The notes: generated by a model not told the origin, from the letters alone. A stretch of DNA of 64,000 nucleotides from Brachybacterium tyrofermentans (GCF_014897585.1 NZ_JABUXW010000005.1:1-64000), one strand, 5' to 3'; positions 16,349-24,900 are shown, counted from the first letter of the stretch. Made by a program: numbers and translations.

Positions 16349-16825
16349 TCAGGAGAACCACTGCGTGGGCGGGCCCAGCGACAGCAGCACGGAGAACACG
16401 ATCGCTACCGCGACGATCGCGATCAGCCCGGCCGGGATCGGGCGGCGCAGCGCGAGGGAGACGACCTTCTCCAGCCCGTTTCGTCCCGGCTCTGCACGCA
16501 GCCGCCAGGAGTCGCCGAGCAGACCGCGGCGCATCGCCGAGCGCTCGAAGGGGACCGTCATGAACGGGATCACCGCAGAGCCGATGCCGAGCACCACATC
16601 CCGCAGCCTCCAGCGCTGATCGATCGCGACCAGCACCGTCACCACGAGATAGCAGAGGAAGGTGAAACCGTGCAGACCGCCGCCGATGCGCACCAGCACA
16701 TCGGTCACGTCCAGCACGTACTTCAGGAGCATGCCCACGATCAGCAGGGTCCAGGTGACCATCTCTGCGAAGGCGAGCACGCGGTAGAGACGGGAGGGGG
16801 TGGAGAGCAGGCGCATGGGATCCAT
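16349..16825 (-). CDS. DUF3817 family integral membrane protein
   Basis: A small (158-residue) membrane protein with four predicted helices: RVLAFAEMVTWTLLIVGML, GGLHGFTFLCYLVVTVLVAI, DVVLGIGSAVIPFMTVPF and GLIAIVAVAIVFSVLLSL. The order and the conserved Glu in the first helix and His in the second fit DUF3817, a family of unknown function common in actinobacteria. The last helix is separated by a Trp/Arg-rich loop. Two in-frame ATGs (16825 and 16816) are possible, and neither has a good ribosome site. It is divergent from the GPP34 gene, with 94 bp between. Confidence 0.75.
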   Translation of the reverse strand: MDPMRLLSTPSRLYRVLAFAEMVTWTLLIVGMLLKYVLDVTDVLVRIGGGLHGFTFLCYLVVTVLVAIDQRWRLRDVVLGIGSAVIPFMTVPFERSAMRRGLLGDSWRLRAEPGRNGLEKVVSLALRRPIPAGLIAIVAVAIVFSVLLSLGPPTQWFS

Positions 16826-16919
16826 GGTGCCAGGGCCGCCTGGACCCTGCCCGAGGGTGGGGTGGCCCTCGACGATCGGCGGATGCCACTCGGAGGGCGC
16901 CCGCGGCCACACTGGAGCG

Positions 16920-17564
16920 ATGACGACCTCGACGATCCCCGCAGAGCTCTTCCTGCTGCTGACCAACGACGCCGGCCGCCAGGACTCCACACAGTTCCGG
17001 AAGCAGGCGCTCGCGGCGGCAGCCGTCGTCGAGCTCACCCTGCGGGAGAAGGTCTCCCTGGACGAGGGTCGGAACCCGCACGTCGAGGTGGTCGACACCG
17101 CCTCCCTCGACATCGCCGAGCTCGACCAGGCTCTCGGCGCCCTCACCGAGCTCGACGGCAAGCGGATCAAGTCCGTGATCGGCCACCGCTGGATGGACCT
17201 CACCGAGGTGATCGGAGTGGGCTGGGCCGCCGCCGGCGCGATCGAGCGCAAGGACGGCTGGTTCCTGACCAGCTGGCCCACCCAGGACTCCTCGACCGAG
17301 GAGGAGCTGCGTACCCGACTGGTCGCCGCGCTCACCGATCCGGCACGCAGGAGTCTGCAGGACGCGATCCTGCTCGAGATGCTGCGCGCCCTCAAGATCG
17401 CACACCGCATCCTCAAGAACGACATCCCGGGCGTGAGCAGGCGGGAGCTCGACCGCACGATCACAGAGCTGCACGTCGACAGCCCGGCGACGGCGGCGGT
17501 CCGGCAGATCATCGACGACATGGCCGCGGTGATCACCGCCACGCAGGGGACGGCCGCCAGCTGA
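16920..17564 (+). CDS. GPP34 (GOLPH3/VPS74-like) family phosphoprotein
   Basis: A 214-residue soluble protein resembling bacterial GPP34 proteins. The hallmarks are the start AELFLLLTNDAGR, the segment LAAAAVVELTLREKVSLD near residue 35-55, and a long helical second half. In eukaryotes the family binds phosphatidylinositol-4-phosphate at Golgi membranes; the bacterial role is unknown. No hydrophobic segment is present. The ATG has no ribosome site; CACACT lies 6 nt upstream, so it may be leaderless. It is convergent with the small lipoprotein gene 3 bp downstream. Confidence 0.82.
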   Translation: MTTSTIPAELFLLLTNDAGRQDSTQFRKQALAAAAVVELTLREKVSLDEGRNPHVEVVDTASLDIAELDQALGALTELDGKRIKSVIGHRWMDLTEVIGVGWAAAGAIERKDGWFLTSWPTQDSSTEEELRTRLVAALTDPARRSLQDAILLEMLRALKIAHRILKNDIPGVSRRELDRTITELHVDSPATAAVRQIIDDMAAVITATQGTAAS

Positions 17565-17567
17565 GAG

Positions 17568-17972
17568 TCAGCTCGCCTCGTCGAGGTACCCCAGTTCCCG
17601 TTCCTCGAGCTGACCCTCTGCCTCGCTGCGGAGCTGGGCGAAGGAGTCCTCGCACCCGATGATGACAACCTCGCCGTCACGCAGCGTCTGGGAGTGCTCG
17701 ATGACGTAGCTGACCTCGTCGGCCTCGATCAAGAACGCTGGGATCCCCATGCCCGTGGGCGCCGCCGACGGATCGTCGTCGGCCTTCTGCAGACACTCCA
17801 CGATGCTCGAGTAGGTGTCCCGATCCACGCGGATCGTTGGACTCTCCAAGCCGGAGTAGAGGCTCACGGTGACCTCTTCGCCCCGCAAGCCGCCGCAGCC
17901 GACGGCCAGCATCGCCATGCACACGACGGCGAGATGCTGGGCAGCACGCGGAACGGTCGACAGTGAGCGCAT
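17568..17972 (-). CDS. Small lipoprotein of unknown function
   Basis: A 134-residue secreted lipoprotein candidate. The N-terminus has a short positive region, a hydrophobic stretch LAVVCMAMLAVGC and a lipobox Cys at about 26, so it would be anchored outside the cytoplasmic membrane. The mature part is acidic, with two further cysteines (VECLQK and IIGCEDS) that might form a disulfide. I do not recognise the family. It begins 9 bp after the hrpB stop on the same strand, and a TAGGAT hexamer 6 nt before the ATG overlaps the end of hrpB, so it may have its own leaderless promoter as well as read-through. Confidence 0.75.
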   Translation of the reverse strand: MRSLSTVPRAAQHLAVVCMAMLAVGCGGLRGEEVTVSLYSGLESPTIRVDRDTYSSIVECLQKADDDPSAAPTGMGIPAFLIEADEVSYVIEHSQTLRDGEVVIIGCEDSFAQLRSEAEGQLEERELGYLDEAS

Positions 17973-17978
17973 GGACGG

Positions 17979-17984
17979 ATCCTA
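17979..17984 (-). promoter_or_regulatory. Leaderless -10 hexamer (TAGGAT) inside the hrpB 3' end
   Basis: TAGGAT on the minus strand is 6 nt before the ATG at 17972 and overlaps the last codon and stop of hrpB. Confidence 0.45.
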
Positions 17985-20600
17985 TGCGCGCCCCATCGCC
18001 CGCTTCGTGCGGGAGGTGGCCGGCGCGGTCCACGGATCCTCCGGCCAGGGGTGCTTGGGGTAGCGGCCGCGCATCTGCTTGCGCACATCCTGGTAGGGGC
18101 CGTCCCAGAAGGATCGCAGGTCATCGGTGATCGCGAGCGGTTGCCGAGCGGGAGAGAGCAGGTGGAACAGCACCGGCACCCGGCCTCGCACCAGGCGCGG
18201 GGTCTCGGCGAACCCGAACAGCTCCTGCAGCTTCACGGCGACCACGGGGCGGCCGTCCTCGGCATCTGGCTCCGGATAGTCGATGCGTGCGCTCGAGCCC
18301 GACGGCACCGCGAGGCGCTGAGGCACCAGGGCATCGAGTTCGGAGGCCTCGGGCCAGGGCAGCAGGTGGCGCAGCCCGCCGGTCACGTCGACGGAGGACA
18401 GCTGGGTGGTGCGCGCGGAGAGCTGCGGCGCCAGCCACGTCTCCAGGGTCGCGAGCAGCGAATCCTCATCCATCGCGGGCCACGGGTCCCCGAGCTCGCG
18501 GCGCACCAGGGCCAGGCGGGCCCGCAGCGACCGTGCCGCGTCGTTCGCCGACAGCGCGGCCAGCCCGCGGGACCGCACATGGGCGAGCACCGCCGGCGCG
18601 GTATCCTGCGTCGTCGCACGGACAGGGGTCGAGGCCAGCTCGATCGCCCCGAGCGCGCGCCGCTCCCTCGCCCGCACGGTCCCGTTCTCCAGCACGGCGG
18701 TGCGTTCGTCGGCCAGCAGCTCCGCTCCGGCCAGGAAGGCATCCTCCTCGGACAGCGGGGAGGCCGTGCGGATCACGGCGCCGGTGCCGTCGGCCGCACG
18801 ACCATCGGCCCGCTGCACCTCCCAGACCGCGAGCCAGCCCGCTCCCAGGAGTCCGCTGTTCTCCGGGAGAGCGGCCCGGGTGCCCGAGGCGAGCAGGTAC
18901 GAGCGGGAGCCGTCAGCCGTGCGCCGGGCGATGCGCTCGGGTCGGGCCAGGGCGAGGATCGCGCCCGCCTGCTCGGCGGCGTCCGGGGAGGTCACGCGCC
19001 TCGCCCCGACAGCCTGGCCGCCGACGGCGTCGCGGGCGATGCGGGCCAGGCGGTCCCGCTCCCGGGCCCAGCGCTCCGTCCCAGGGGCCCGGCCGGCGCG
19101 GAGATCCTGCAGCAGACGGGGCAGATCGGCGCCGACGGGACGATGATCGTCGGAGACCGCGGCGACGACCTCCGCGGCGCGGCGGGCACCGTCACGGCCG
19201 GGCAGTCCGCGGGCGCCGTCGACGAGGGCGCGGGCCTCGCGCACCCCGATCGGCATGCGCGCCACGCGGGTCCCGGACTCCGTGGGCAGGCCCGCGTCGT
19301 CGACCAGGGACAGGGCGCGCAAGGTCCGGTCGGCGGCGGTGATCTCGGCGCGGGGAGGGGGTGTGAGCAGGGCCAGGCCCTCGCCCCGCGGGGTTCCCCA
19401 GCAGGCGAGCCACAGGGCCGCGTCGGTGAGGTCGACGCTCGTGATGTCCGGGGCCGACTGGGCGGGCATCCCGGCGAGATCCGAGGGCGCGAACACCCGC
19501 ACCGCCCGGCCAGGACCCTGACGCGCGGCGCGGCCGGCGCGCTGGTCCGCCGCGGCGCGCGAGGCGCTGACCGTGACCAGGCCCGACATGTCCCGGCCGC
19601 GATCCCGTCGCACCTCGCGGGACAGCCCCGCGTCGACCACCAGGTGCACGCCCGGCACGGTCAGCGAGCTCTCCGCGATCGAGGTCGACACCACGATCCG
19701 CGGACTCTCGCCGGGCCGGCGCCCGCCGGTCGCCCGGTCCTGCTGGGCGGCGGGGAGACGGCCGTGGAGGGCGAGCACCTCGACGTCCTGGCTGCTGGTT
19801 CCCTCGCGGCCGCCGGTTCCGTCGCGGCCTCCGGCCACGCCGCCCACCAGCCCCTGCAGGCGGGCGACGACCTCGTCGACCTCGCGGGCCCCGGGCACGA
19901 ACACCAGGGCGTCGCAGCCCGCCTCCCGCTGGGCACGGGCCGCGGTCCGGGCGAGATGGTCGAGGTACTCGCGGGTGATGCCGCGGGCATCGAGGCGCGG
20001 GGTGGGGGAGGGGGCGTAGTCCACCGCGAGGGGATGGAGCGCGCTGGGCACGTCCACGATCGGTGCGCCGTCGAGCAGGGCGGAGACCGCTCCCGCGTCG
20101 AGGGTCGCGGACATCGCTCCGACCAGCAGGTCCTCGCGCAGCTGGCGCACCTCGGCGAGCATCCCCAGCAGCAGGTCCGTCTCCAGCGAGCGCTCGTGGA
20201 CCTCGTCGAGCACCACCGCGGAGACGCCCGGCAGGGCGGGATCGGCGAGCAGACGACGCAGCAGCACCCCGGGGGTGATCATCTCCAGGCGGGTCGAGCG
20301 GCCCACCTGTCGCTGCCCTCGCACCGTGAAGCCGACCGGTCCGCCCAGCTCGGTGCCTTCCAGGCCTGCGACGCGGCGGGCAGCTGCGCGCACGGCGACG
20401 CGTCGCGGCTGCGTGACCAGGGTGAGACCCTCGGCGAGGTTCGCGACCAGGGGCGGCACGAGGGTCGTCTTCCCGGTGCCCGGCGGCGCGGTGACCACCA
20501 TCGCGCCGGTGCGGGCGGCCGCCTCGAGCTCCGCACGGGCCTCCGCGACGGGGAGGCCGGCCCCGATGGCGTCGAGGTCGAAGCGGTGCGGGGAGGTCAT
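17982..20600 (-). CDS. hrpB: ATP-dependent RNA helicase-like protein HrpB
   Basis: An 872-residue DEAH-type superfamily 2 helicase. The Walker A motif is in TAPPGTGKTTLVPP (about 37-50), followed by QPRRVAVRAAARRVA (Ia), VVLDEVHERSLETD (motif II, DEVH), and GAMSATLDAGAVS (III). Motifs V and VI follow as STSIAESSLTVPGV and QRAGRAARQGPGRAVR. The C-terminal HrpB region ends with LSPARQPLAITDDL and SFWDGPYQDVRKQMRGRYPK, which is diagnostic. Its RNA substrate is not known. Weak ribosome site; CATGAT at 6 nt is a possible leaderless -10. A small lipoprotein gene follows at 9 bp. Confidence 0.93.
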   Translation of the reverse strand: MTSPHRFDLDAIGAGLPVAEARAELEAAARTGAMVVTAPPGTGKTTLVPPLVANLAEGLTLVTQPRRVAVRAAARRVAGLEGTELGGPVGFTVRGQRQVGRSTRLEMITPGVLLRRLLADPALPGVSAVVLDEVHERSLETDLLLGMLAEVRQLREDLLVGAMSATLDAGAVSALLDGAPIVDVPSALHPLAVDYAPSPTPRLDARGITREYLDHLARTAARAQREAGCDALVFVPGAREVDEVVARLQGLVGGVAGGRDGTGGREGTSSQDVEVLALHGRLPAAQQDRATGGRRPGESPRIVVSTSIAESSLTVPGVHLVVDAGLSREVRRDRGRDMSGLVTVSASRAAADQRAGRAARQGPGRAVRVFAPSDLAGMPAQSAPDITSVDLTDAALWLACWGTPRGEGLALLTPPPRAEITAADRTLRALSLVDDAGLPTESGTRVARMPIGVREARALVDGARGLPGRDGARRAAEVVAAVSDDHRPVGADLPRLLQDLRAGRAPGTERWARERDRLARIARDAVGGQAVGARRVTSPDAAEQAGAILALARPERIARRTADGSRSYLLASGTRAALPENSGLLGAGWLAVWEVQRADGRAADGTGAVIRTASPLSEEDAFLAGAELLADERTAVLENGTVRARERRALGAIELASTPVRATTQDTAPAVLAHVRSRGLAALSANDAARSLRARLALVRRELGDPWPAMDEDSLLATLETWLAPQLSARTTQLSSVDVTGGLRHLLPWPEASELDALVPQRLAVPSGSSARIDYPEPDAEDGRPVVAVKLQELFGFAETPRLVRGRVPVLFHLLSPARQPLAITDDLRSFWDGPYQDVRKQMRGRYPKHPWPEDPWTAPATSRTKRAMGRA

Positions 20601-20741
20601 CGTCCCATCATGCCGTGCCGCAGGGAGCGGGACGACCGGGCCCCTAGCCCGTTGTCCCGTTGTCCAGTCGTCTGTCGTCCGCTCGTCCCGTGTCCCCGTG
20701 GTCGGCCTCTCGGCGCCGACTGCCCCCAGCGCCCGGTGACC

Positions 20742-21341
20742 TCAGTTGATGAGGTCGAACTCGACCTGATCGGTCTCCTGGCAGACGCTCGTCACCGAGA
20801 TGGTCCATCCCTCCAGGGTGGCCGTCTCCCCGAGCGTGATGTCCTCGATCGGGCGGGGCTTCCCCTCGCCGAGGGTCGCGGTGAGCTGGGCGCTGTCGCC
20901 CGAGATGCCCGTGGCCTCGATCGCGAGGGTCTCGCCGCCGCGCTTCGGGAGATCAGGGGACGCGGCGCCGCCACCCACCTCGGCGAAGTAGGCGCCCTCG
21001 CCGGAGCAGGGATCCGGCGGCTCGAAGCCGTCCGGCGCCGGCGTCACCGCGAACGGCTCCTGGGGCACGGCGGCCGAGGACTTGCCGCCGCCGTCGGAGC
21101 TGCCCGTGACCACCGCGTCCTCGCCGCCGCCGTCGGATGCGGCACCCTCCTGCGAGGTGCCGCCGTCGGACGCGCCGGCGGCGGAGGAGCCGCCCGCATC
21201 GGAGGCCTCGGAGGCGGCGGGGGCGTCGGCCTGCTCGGGGTCCCCGGCATCGCTGCAGCCCGCCGCGAGCGCGGCGATCGCGAACAGGGCCCCGGCGAGA
21301 CGAACGCGGGACGGACGACGAGTGGTGGCGCTGTTGGACAC
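20742..21341 (-). CDS. Lipoprotein with Ser/Gly/Ala/Asp-rich linker
   Basis: A lipoprotein candidate of 199 residues. With the GTG at 21341 (GAGG about 6 nt upstream) the signal is VRLAGALFAIAALAAGC, a clear lipobox. Next is a low-complexity linker of about 75 residues (Ala, Ser, Asp, Gly), suited to spanning the thick wall, then a compact beta-rich domain (residues 100-199) with PCSGEG and SVCQETDQVEF cysteines. The folded part has no family I can name. A GTG 12 bp upstream is an alternative start. It is divergent from the 21568 gene. Confidence 0.72.
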   Translation of the reverse strand: MSNSATTRRPSRVRLAGALFAIAALAAGCSDAGDPEQADAPAASEASDAGGSSAAGASDGGTSQEGAASDGGGEDAVVTGSSDGGGKSSAAVPQEPFAVTPAPDGFEPPDPCSGEGAYFAEVGGGAASPDLPKRGGETLAIEATGISGDSAQLTATLGEGKPRPIEDITLGETATLEGWTISVTSVCQETDQVEFDLIN

Positions 21342-21426
21342 GCAGGACCTCACGGATGGAGCGATACGGACGGCCGCAAAGGTACTGGACGTCCCTGGCA
21401 CGTGACACCATCGAGGGCACTCAGCG

Positions 21427-21490
21427 GACGGCCCGGGGACTGCCCGAGGACGGTCCGGGGACTGTCTGAGGGCGGTTCGCGGACACCCCG
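21427..21490. repeat. 22-bp tandem repeat in the divergent promoter region
   Basis: Units at 21427-21448 and 21449-21470 share GACGG-CCGGGGACTG-GAG with three differences; a third, weaker unit follows. The tract lies between the lipoprotein gene and the 21568 gene. Confidence 0.6.
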
Positions 21491-21567
21491 GGACGCGGCC
21501 GGGGCATGACCGGAGAATGAGCCGCGCAGACGGCTGACGGAACGACGGGGACGGAACAGGAGGAGCG

Positions 21568-22518
21568 ATGGGCTCGACGAAGAAGCGCATGCCGGCCCCT
21601 CGGGCCCGCGCGGATCGTCAGCAGGCCGCTCGAGCCGAGACCTCGACCCCCTCAGCCCCTCCCGCCCCGTCGGCCCCGTCGGCCTCGTCGACCCCGGGCC
21701 CGCCGACGCCCCGCCTCCTGGGCGGGCGCACCGACCCTGCGCGTTCGGTGCGTCCCGTCGATTGGACCGCCACCGGCCGGCGCTCCTCTCCGCCCGTCTC
21801 CGAACCGTCCCCAGGCCGCACTGGCCGCTCCGGATCCTCGGGGCCCTCGGAACCGGCGGAGCGATCTGGACAGTCTCGGCGATCTGAGCCGCAGGGGTCT
21901 CCGTCCGACGTTCTGCCGCATCGTGGGACCCGGCGCCTCGACCCGCCCCGGTCGCCCGCGGCCCCGCCGCCGGACGCCGTGCATACCCTCGCCCCCGAGG
22001 ATCCCCGCCCGCTGCCTCGCCCGTTGCGGGTCATCGACGAGGAGATCCGCGCCGTGGGCATCGCCGGCCTGACCACCGCGCAGATCGTGGAGGTCGTCGC
22101 CGATCCGGAGGATGCCTGGACGGCGGACGCCGGCGCGAGCGACCACTTCCTGCGCGGCCCCCTCGTGGTGCAGGTGCGACGGGCGGACAACGCCGTGATC
22201 GGTGCCTTCTCCGCGCGGTACGCGCTCTCGGTGCGCCCCGACGACTACGAGCCGGCACTCGACATCGCCGAGGACGCCGCCGGGCCGAGCGCTCGTGGCG
22301 GGAAGGGAACCCGGCACCCCACCTCGCGCCGCGAGCTGCTGCGACGGATGGAGTCTGCGGGCTTCGTGGTCACCCCCGGGTCGACCCATGGACGGGTGAC
22401 GCATCCGGATCACCCCGGTCTGCTGGTGCCCTTCGCCTCGACGCCCTCGGATCGTCGCTTCACCCGGCACGCCGTGGCGCAGATCCGCCGTGTGTTCGGG
22501 ATCGATCTGCGGCACTGA
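21568..22518 (+). CDS. Hypothetical protein with C-terminal HicA-like domain
   Basis: A 316-residue protein with a disordered N-terminal half (Ser/Pro/Arg-rich, to about residue 145). Then comes a folded segment (RVIDEEIRAVGIAGLTTAQIVE, then DHFLRGPLVVQVRRADNAVIGA). The C-terminal 65 residues resemble the small dsRBD-like HicA toxin fold: RRELLRRMESAGFVVTPGS, THGRVTHPDHPGLLVPF, then RRFTRHAVAQIRRVFGI. The His after GST aligns with the catalytic His of HicA. No HicB antitoxin gene is next to it, so a toxin role is doubtful; nucleic-acid binding is possible. AGGAGG lies 6 nt before the ATG. Confidence 0.6.
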   Translation: MGSTKKRMPAPRARADRQQAARAETSTPSAPPAPSAPSASSTPGPPTPRLLGGRTDPARSVRPVDWTATGRRSSPPVSEPSPGRTGRSGSSGPSEPAERSGQSRRSEPQGSPSDVLPHRGTRRLDPPRSPAAPPPDAVHTLAPEDPRPLPRPLRVIDEEIRAVGIAGLTTAQIVEVVADPEDAWTADAGASDHFLRGPLVVQVRRADNAVIGAFSARYALSVRPDDYEPALDIAEDAAGPSARGGKGTRHPTSRRELLRRMESAGFVVTPGSTHGRVTHPDHPGLLVPFASTPSDRRFTRHAVAQIRRVFGIDLRH

Positions 22519-22542
22519 GTCGCTCTGCGAAGCACTGAACGA

Positions 22543-22598
22543 AGCCGAACGACGCTGAGCGGGGCGGGACGGCGCCGAACGACGCTGAGCGGTGCGGG
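22543..22598. repeat. 25-bp direct repeat, two copies
   Basis: Bases 22543-22567 and 22574-22598 both begin GCCGAACGACGCTGAGCGG and differ at one base. They lie between the HicA-like gene and its terminator. Confidence 0.85.
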
Positions 22599-22640
22599 CG
22601 GTGAGCCTGTGCGTCGGGCGATGGGCCCGGACGAGAAAGT

Positions 22641-22668
22641 GCCCCGGCTCGTCCCCACGAGCCGGGGC
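22641..22668. terminator. Bidirectional terminator hairpin
   Basis: A perfect 12-bp stem (22641-22652 with 22657-22668, GCCCCGGCTCGT arm) and a 4-nt loop lie between two convergent genes. A short pyrimidine tract follows on the plus strand; no long T-run. Confidence 0.7.
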
Positions 22669-22792
22669 CATCCCTTTCCCCCGCGTCCCCGGAATACTGG
22701 AGTTCCGCTTCCTCCTCAGTCGGCGGTTCCTCCGGTGACGCGTTGAGACGAGTACACACGCCCTCCCGGAAAAAGCTCTGCGTTGGCGCTGG

Positions 22793-23473
22793 TCATTCGC
22801 TGGGAGTCGCGCTGGCCTGCACACTCAGCGACGTGTGCCCGAGGGCGCGCAGCACCTGGACCAATCGGTCGAACGCGATCGTGCCGGCCACCGCGCGCAG
22901 CACGATGACGTCGTCCGACGGGGGAGGGGCGTCCTCGTCCCCGCCCCCGTCCCCGTCGCGGAGGAAGTCCACCTCCCTGCGCGCGATCGCCGCCATCGGC
23001 ACCGCATAGCGCTGCAGGGTGTCCGGATCGGCGGGCATCTCCCAGCCCTCGAGCGTGTGCAGCAGGTCATCCAGCGCGCGGCGCGGCACCGAGTCGACGT
23101 CCGGCCAGTCCAGCCGGTCCAGGAGCGTCGCGACCGACGGATGCTCCGGCCTCGCCGACCCGGCCTCGTCGCCCTCCGCCTCCGCGGCGCCCGGAGCGGC
23201 ACCCAGCGCGATCGCCTGGGCCTCCTCGAGCGCGCGGATCACGGGCGCCTCCGGATCATCGAGCAGCTGGGTGAGACGGCGGATCCGCGCTATCGGGGCG
23301 TCGGCGATCTCCCGCAGGACCTGGATCAGCTGGAGCCGCTCCAGATGAGCCGGCCCGTACTCCTGCCGAGTGGCGGTGAGGCGCTCGCCGGCGGGCAGCA
23401 ACCCCTCGCGTCGGTAGTACTTGATCGAGGCCGCGCTGCATCCGCTCGCGACCGACAGCTCATGCAGCAGCAT
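22793..23473 (-). CDS. MerR family transcriptional regulator
   Basis: A 226-residue MerR-type activator/repressor. The winged HTH starts at residue 1 (LLHELSVASGCSAASIKYYRREGLLPAG) and continues with a dimer helix (HLERLQLIQVLREIADAPIARI). The C-terminal part is longer than in metal-sensing MerR proteins and lacks clustered Cys. It is rich in acidic residues and may bind a small organic ligand. ATG at 23473 has GAGAGGGGG upstream. The divergent DUF2306 membrane protein is its probable target: an inverted repeat lies in between. Confidence 0.88.
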   Translation of the reverse strand: MLLHELSVASGCSAASIKYYRREGLLPAGERLTATRQEYGPAHLERLQLIQVLREIADAPIARIRRLTQLLDDPEAPVIRALEEAQAIALGAAPGAAEAEGDEAGSARPEHPSVATLLDRLDWPDVDSVPRRALDDLLHTLEGWEMPADPDTLQRYAVPMAAIARREVDFLRDGDGGGDEDAPPPSDDVIVLRAVAGTIAFDRLVQVLRALGHTSLSVQASATPSE

Positions 23474-23570
23474 CCGGGCCCCCTCTCGTGCACCGGCGCA
23501 CAGGTGCGTCCGTGCATCCGTGCACTTCCGTCGTTCTGGATGGTGCGACGTCTGGATAGCGCGACGACCG

Positions 23571-23605
23571 GTGACTATCTTGATGGCGCCGCTATGGATA
23601 GTCAC
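23571..23605 (+). promoter_or_regulatory. Candidate MerR operator
   Basis: A perfect 9-bp inverted repeat, GTGACTATC (23571-23579) and GATAGTCAC (23597-23605), with a 17-bp spacer. It ends just before the TATCGT hexamer (23608-23613) that sits 7 nt from the ATG at 23621. The position fits MerR control of the DUF2306 gene. Confidence 0.6.
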
Positions 23606-23607
23606 AC

Positions 23608-23613
23608 TATCGT
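23608..23613 (+). promoter_or_regulatory. Leaderless -10 hexamer (TATCGT) for the DUF2306 gene
   Basis: TATCGT fits TANNNT, 7 nt before the ATG at 23621, immediately downstream of the inverted repeat at 23571-23605. Confidence 0.45.
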
Positions 23614-23620
23614 GCGTGCC

Positions 23621-24136
23621 ATGGACGCCTTCACATCGGTCATCTTCGTGCATGCCCTCGCGGCCCTGTACGTGCTCCTGCTGGGTCCGCTGCAGATCCT
23701 GCGACGGCGGCGCGACCGGGCCCACCGGATGCTCGGCACCACCTGGGTGGTGGCGATGCTGGTCGTGTGCGGTTCGAGCTTCGGCATCATGCCGGACGGC
23801 TTCTCCTGGCTGCACGGGCTGTCGCTCTGGACGCTGCTGTGCATGGTGCTCGCGATCGCCGCGATCCGCCGGGGGAACGTCCCCACCCATCGCGGCTTCA
23901 TGGTCGGTTCCTACCTCGGCACCCTCACAGCCTTCGCCTTCGCGGCTCTGGTGCCGACGCGCCTGATCCCGCAGCTGCTGCGCAGCGAACCGCTGGTGGC
24001 CGGGGTGACGGTGCTCGCGGTGGCCGCGACGATCGCGGTCTTCGCGACGCTCGTGATCCGTGCCGTTCCCCCGGCCGAGGTTCAGGTGAGCGGGAGCTCG
24101 ATGGCTTCGCCGCCGGTGCCGACGGGGTCGGAGTAG
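23621..24136 (+). CDS. DUF2306-like integral membrane protein
   Basis: A 171-residue membrane protein with about five helices, beginning SVIFVHALAALYVLLLGPL. The loop ILRRRRDRAHRMLGTTWV and the motif GNVPTHRGFMVGSYLG, with conserved His residues, are typical of DUF2306. Family function is unknown. An ATG 27 bp upstream at 23594 is in frame but lies inside the inverted-repeat operator, so 23621 is preferred. The gene is divergent from merR and overlaps the DUF4352-like gene at its 3' end by 55 bp in opposite orientation. Confidence 0.8.
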   Translation: MDAFTSVIFVHALAALYVLLLGPLQILRRRRDRAHRMLGTTWVVAMLVVCGSSFGIMPDGFSWLHGLSLWTLLCMVLAIAAIRRGNVPTHRGFMVGSYLGTLTAFAFAALVPTRLIPQLLRSEPLVAGVTVLAVAATIAVFATLVIRAVPPAEVQVSGSSMASPPVPTGSE

Positions 24137-24708
24137 CTCACGGACTCCAGCACGGTGTCCTCGCTGACGTCGACGTAGACATCCGCCGTGGCCGTCTCCC
24201 CGGGGGCGATCTGCGGGCCACTGGTGGAGAAGGCCCCGTAGCGCAACTCATAGGTCGAGCCGTCGTCGCCGTGGAAGAGGAAGTTGTCGAGGTCCAGGCC
24301 GATCGTCTCGTCTCCCTCGTTTTCGATGGTGACGGTGGTGCCCACGAACTTCCCGTTCTTCGAGGTCAGCTTCTCCCCGTCGGCGTCGAGCGTGGTCCCT
24401 TCTCCGGTGCCCGAGGCCGACAGCGTCACGAGGGCGCCGTCGGCGGGATCCGCGGTGGGCTCGAGCGTCGGGTCATCGGTAGGGTCATCAGTGGGCTCAC
24501 CCGTCGGATCCTCGGCGGGATCGTCGGTCGGCTCCTGCGTGGAGGTCGGCGGCGCATCGTCCGGCCCCTGGGCCAGGAAGTAGATTCCGGTTCCACCGCC
24601 GACGAGCACGAGCATCGCGAGGAGCGCGCAGCCACAGCCGAGGGCGACGACCAGGGGCGTGCGGCTCGTCCTCTGCCGTGTGCTCGGGATGCCAAAGGGG
24701 GTGTTCAT
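24082..24708 (-). CDS. Membrane-anchored DUF4352-like protein with Asp/Pro/Thr linker
   Basis: A 208-residue extracellular protein. Residues 18-46 are one hydrophobic anchor (PLVVALGCGCALLAMLVLVG). A linker of Asp-Pro-Thr/Glu-Pro repeats (about 55-85) spans the wall, then a beta-sandwich of the DUF4352 type: VTLSASGTGEG, FVGTTVTIENEGDETIGLDL, and PGETATADVYVDVSED. Such domains are common in Gram-positive surface proteins without known ligands. GGAGG lies 9 nt before the ATG. Its end overlaps the convergent DUF2306 gene by 55 bp. Confidence 0.8.
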   Translation of the reverse strand: MNTPFGIPSTRQRTSRTPLVVALGCGCALLAMLVLVGGGTGIYFLAQGPDDAPPTSTQEPTDDPAEDPTGEPTDDPTDDPTLEPTADPADGALVTLSASGTGEGTTLDADGEKLTSKNGKFVGTTVTIENEGDETIGLDLDNFLFHGDDGSTYELRYGAFSTSGPQIAPGETATADVYVDVSEDTVLESVSYSDPVGTGGEAIELPLT

Positions 24709-24900
24709 GCTGATGACCTCCGGGTCGGGGGCACGTTGAGGTGCGTCGTCGGAAGCGGAGCTCCTGCGCCGCGTGTGGAATCACCGTAAGCGGGCGTGGA
24801 GCGGACGGCGATGGGGAGAACTGCCCGGTGAGGGCACCGGTTCGGCCGGGCGCGACACGGGTCAGGACGCGAGATCCAGGCGCAGGATCAGGGCGCGGCG

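Noticed and set aside
20601..20741. Repetitive TTGTCC/CGTCC tract between hrpB and the lipoprotein gene
   Set aside because: Irregular simple sequence without constant unit length, symmetry or hairpin.
18051..21509. An 1152-codon plus-strand frame opposite hrpB and the lipoprotein gene
   Set aside because: Composition is that of an antisense shadow, whereas hrpB has all helicase motifs in order.
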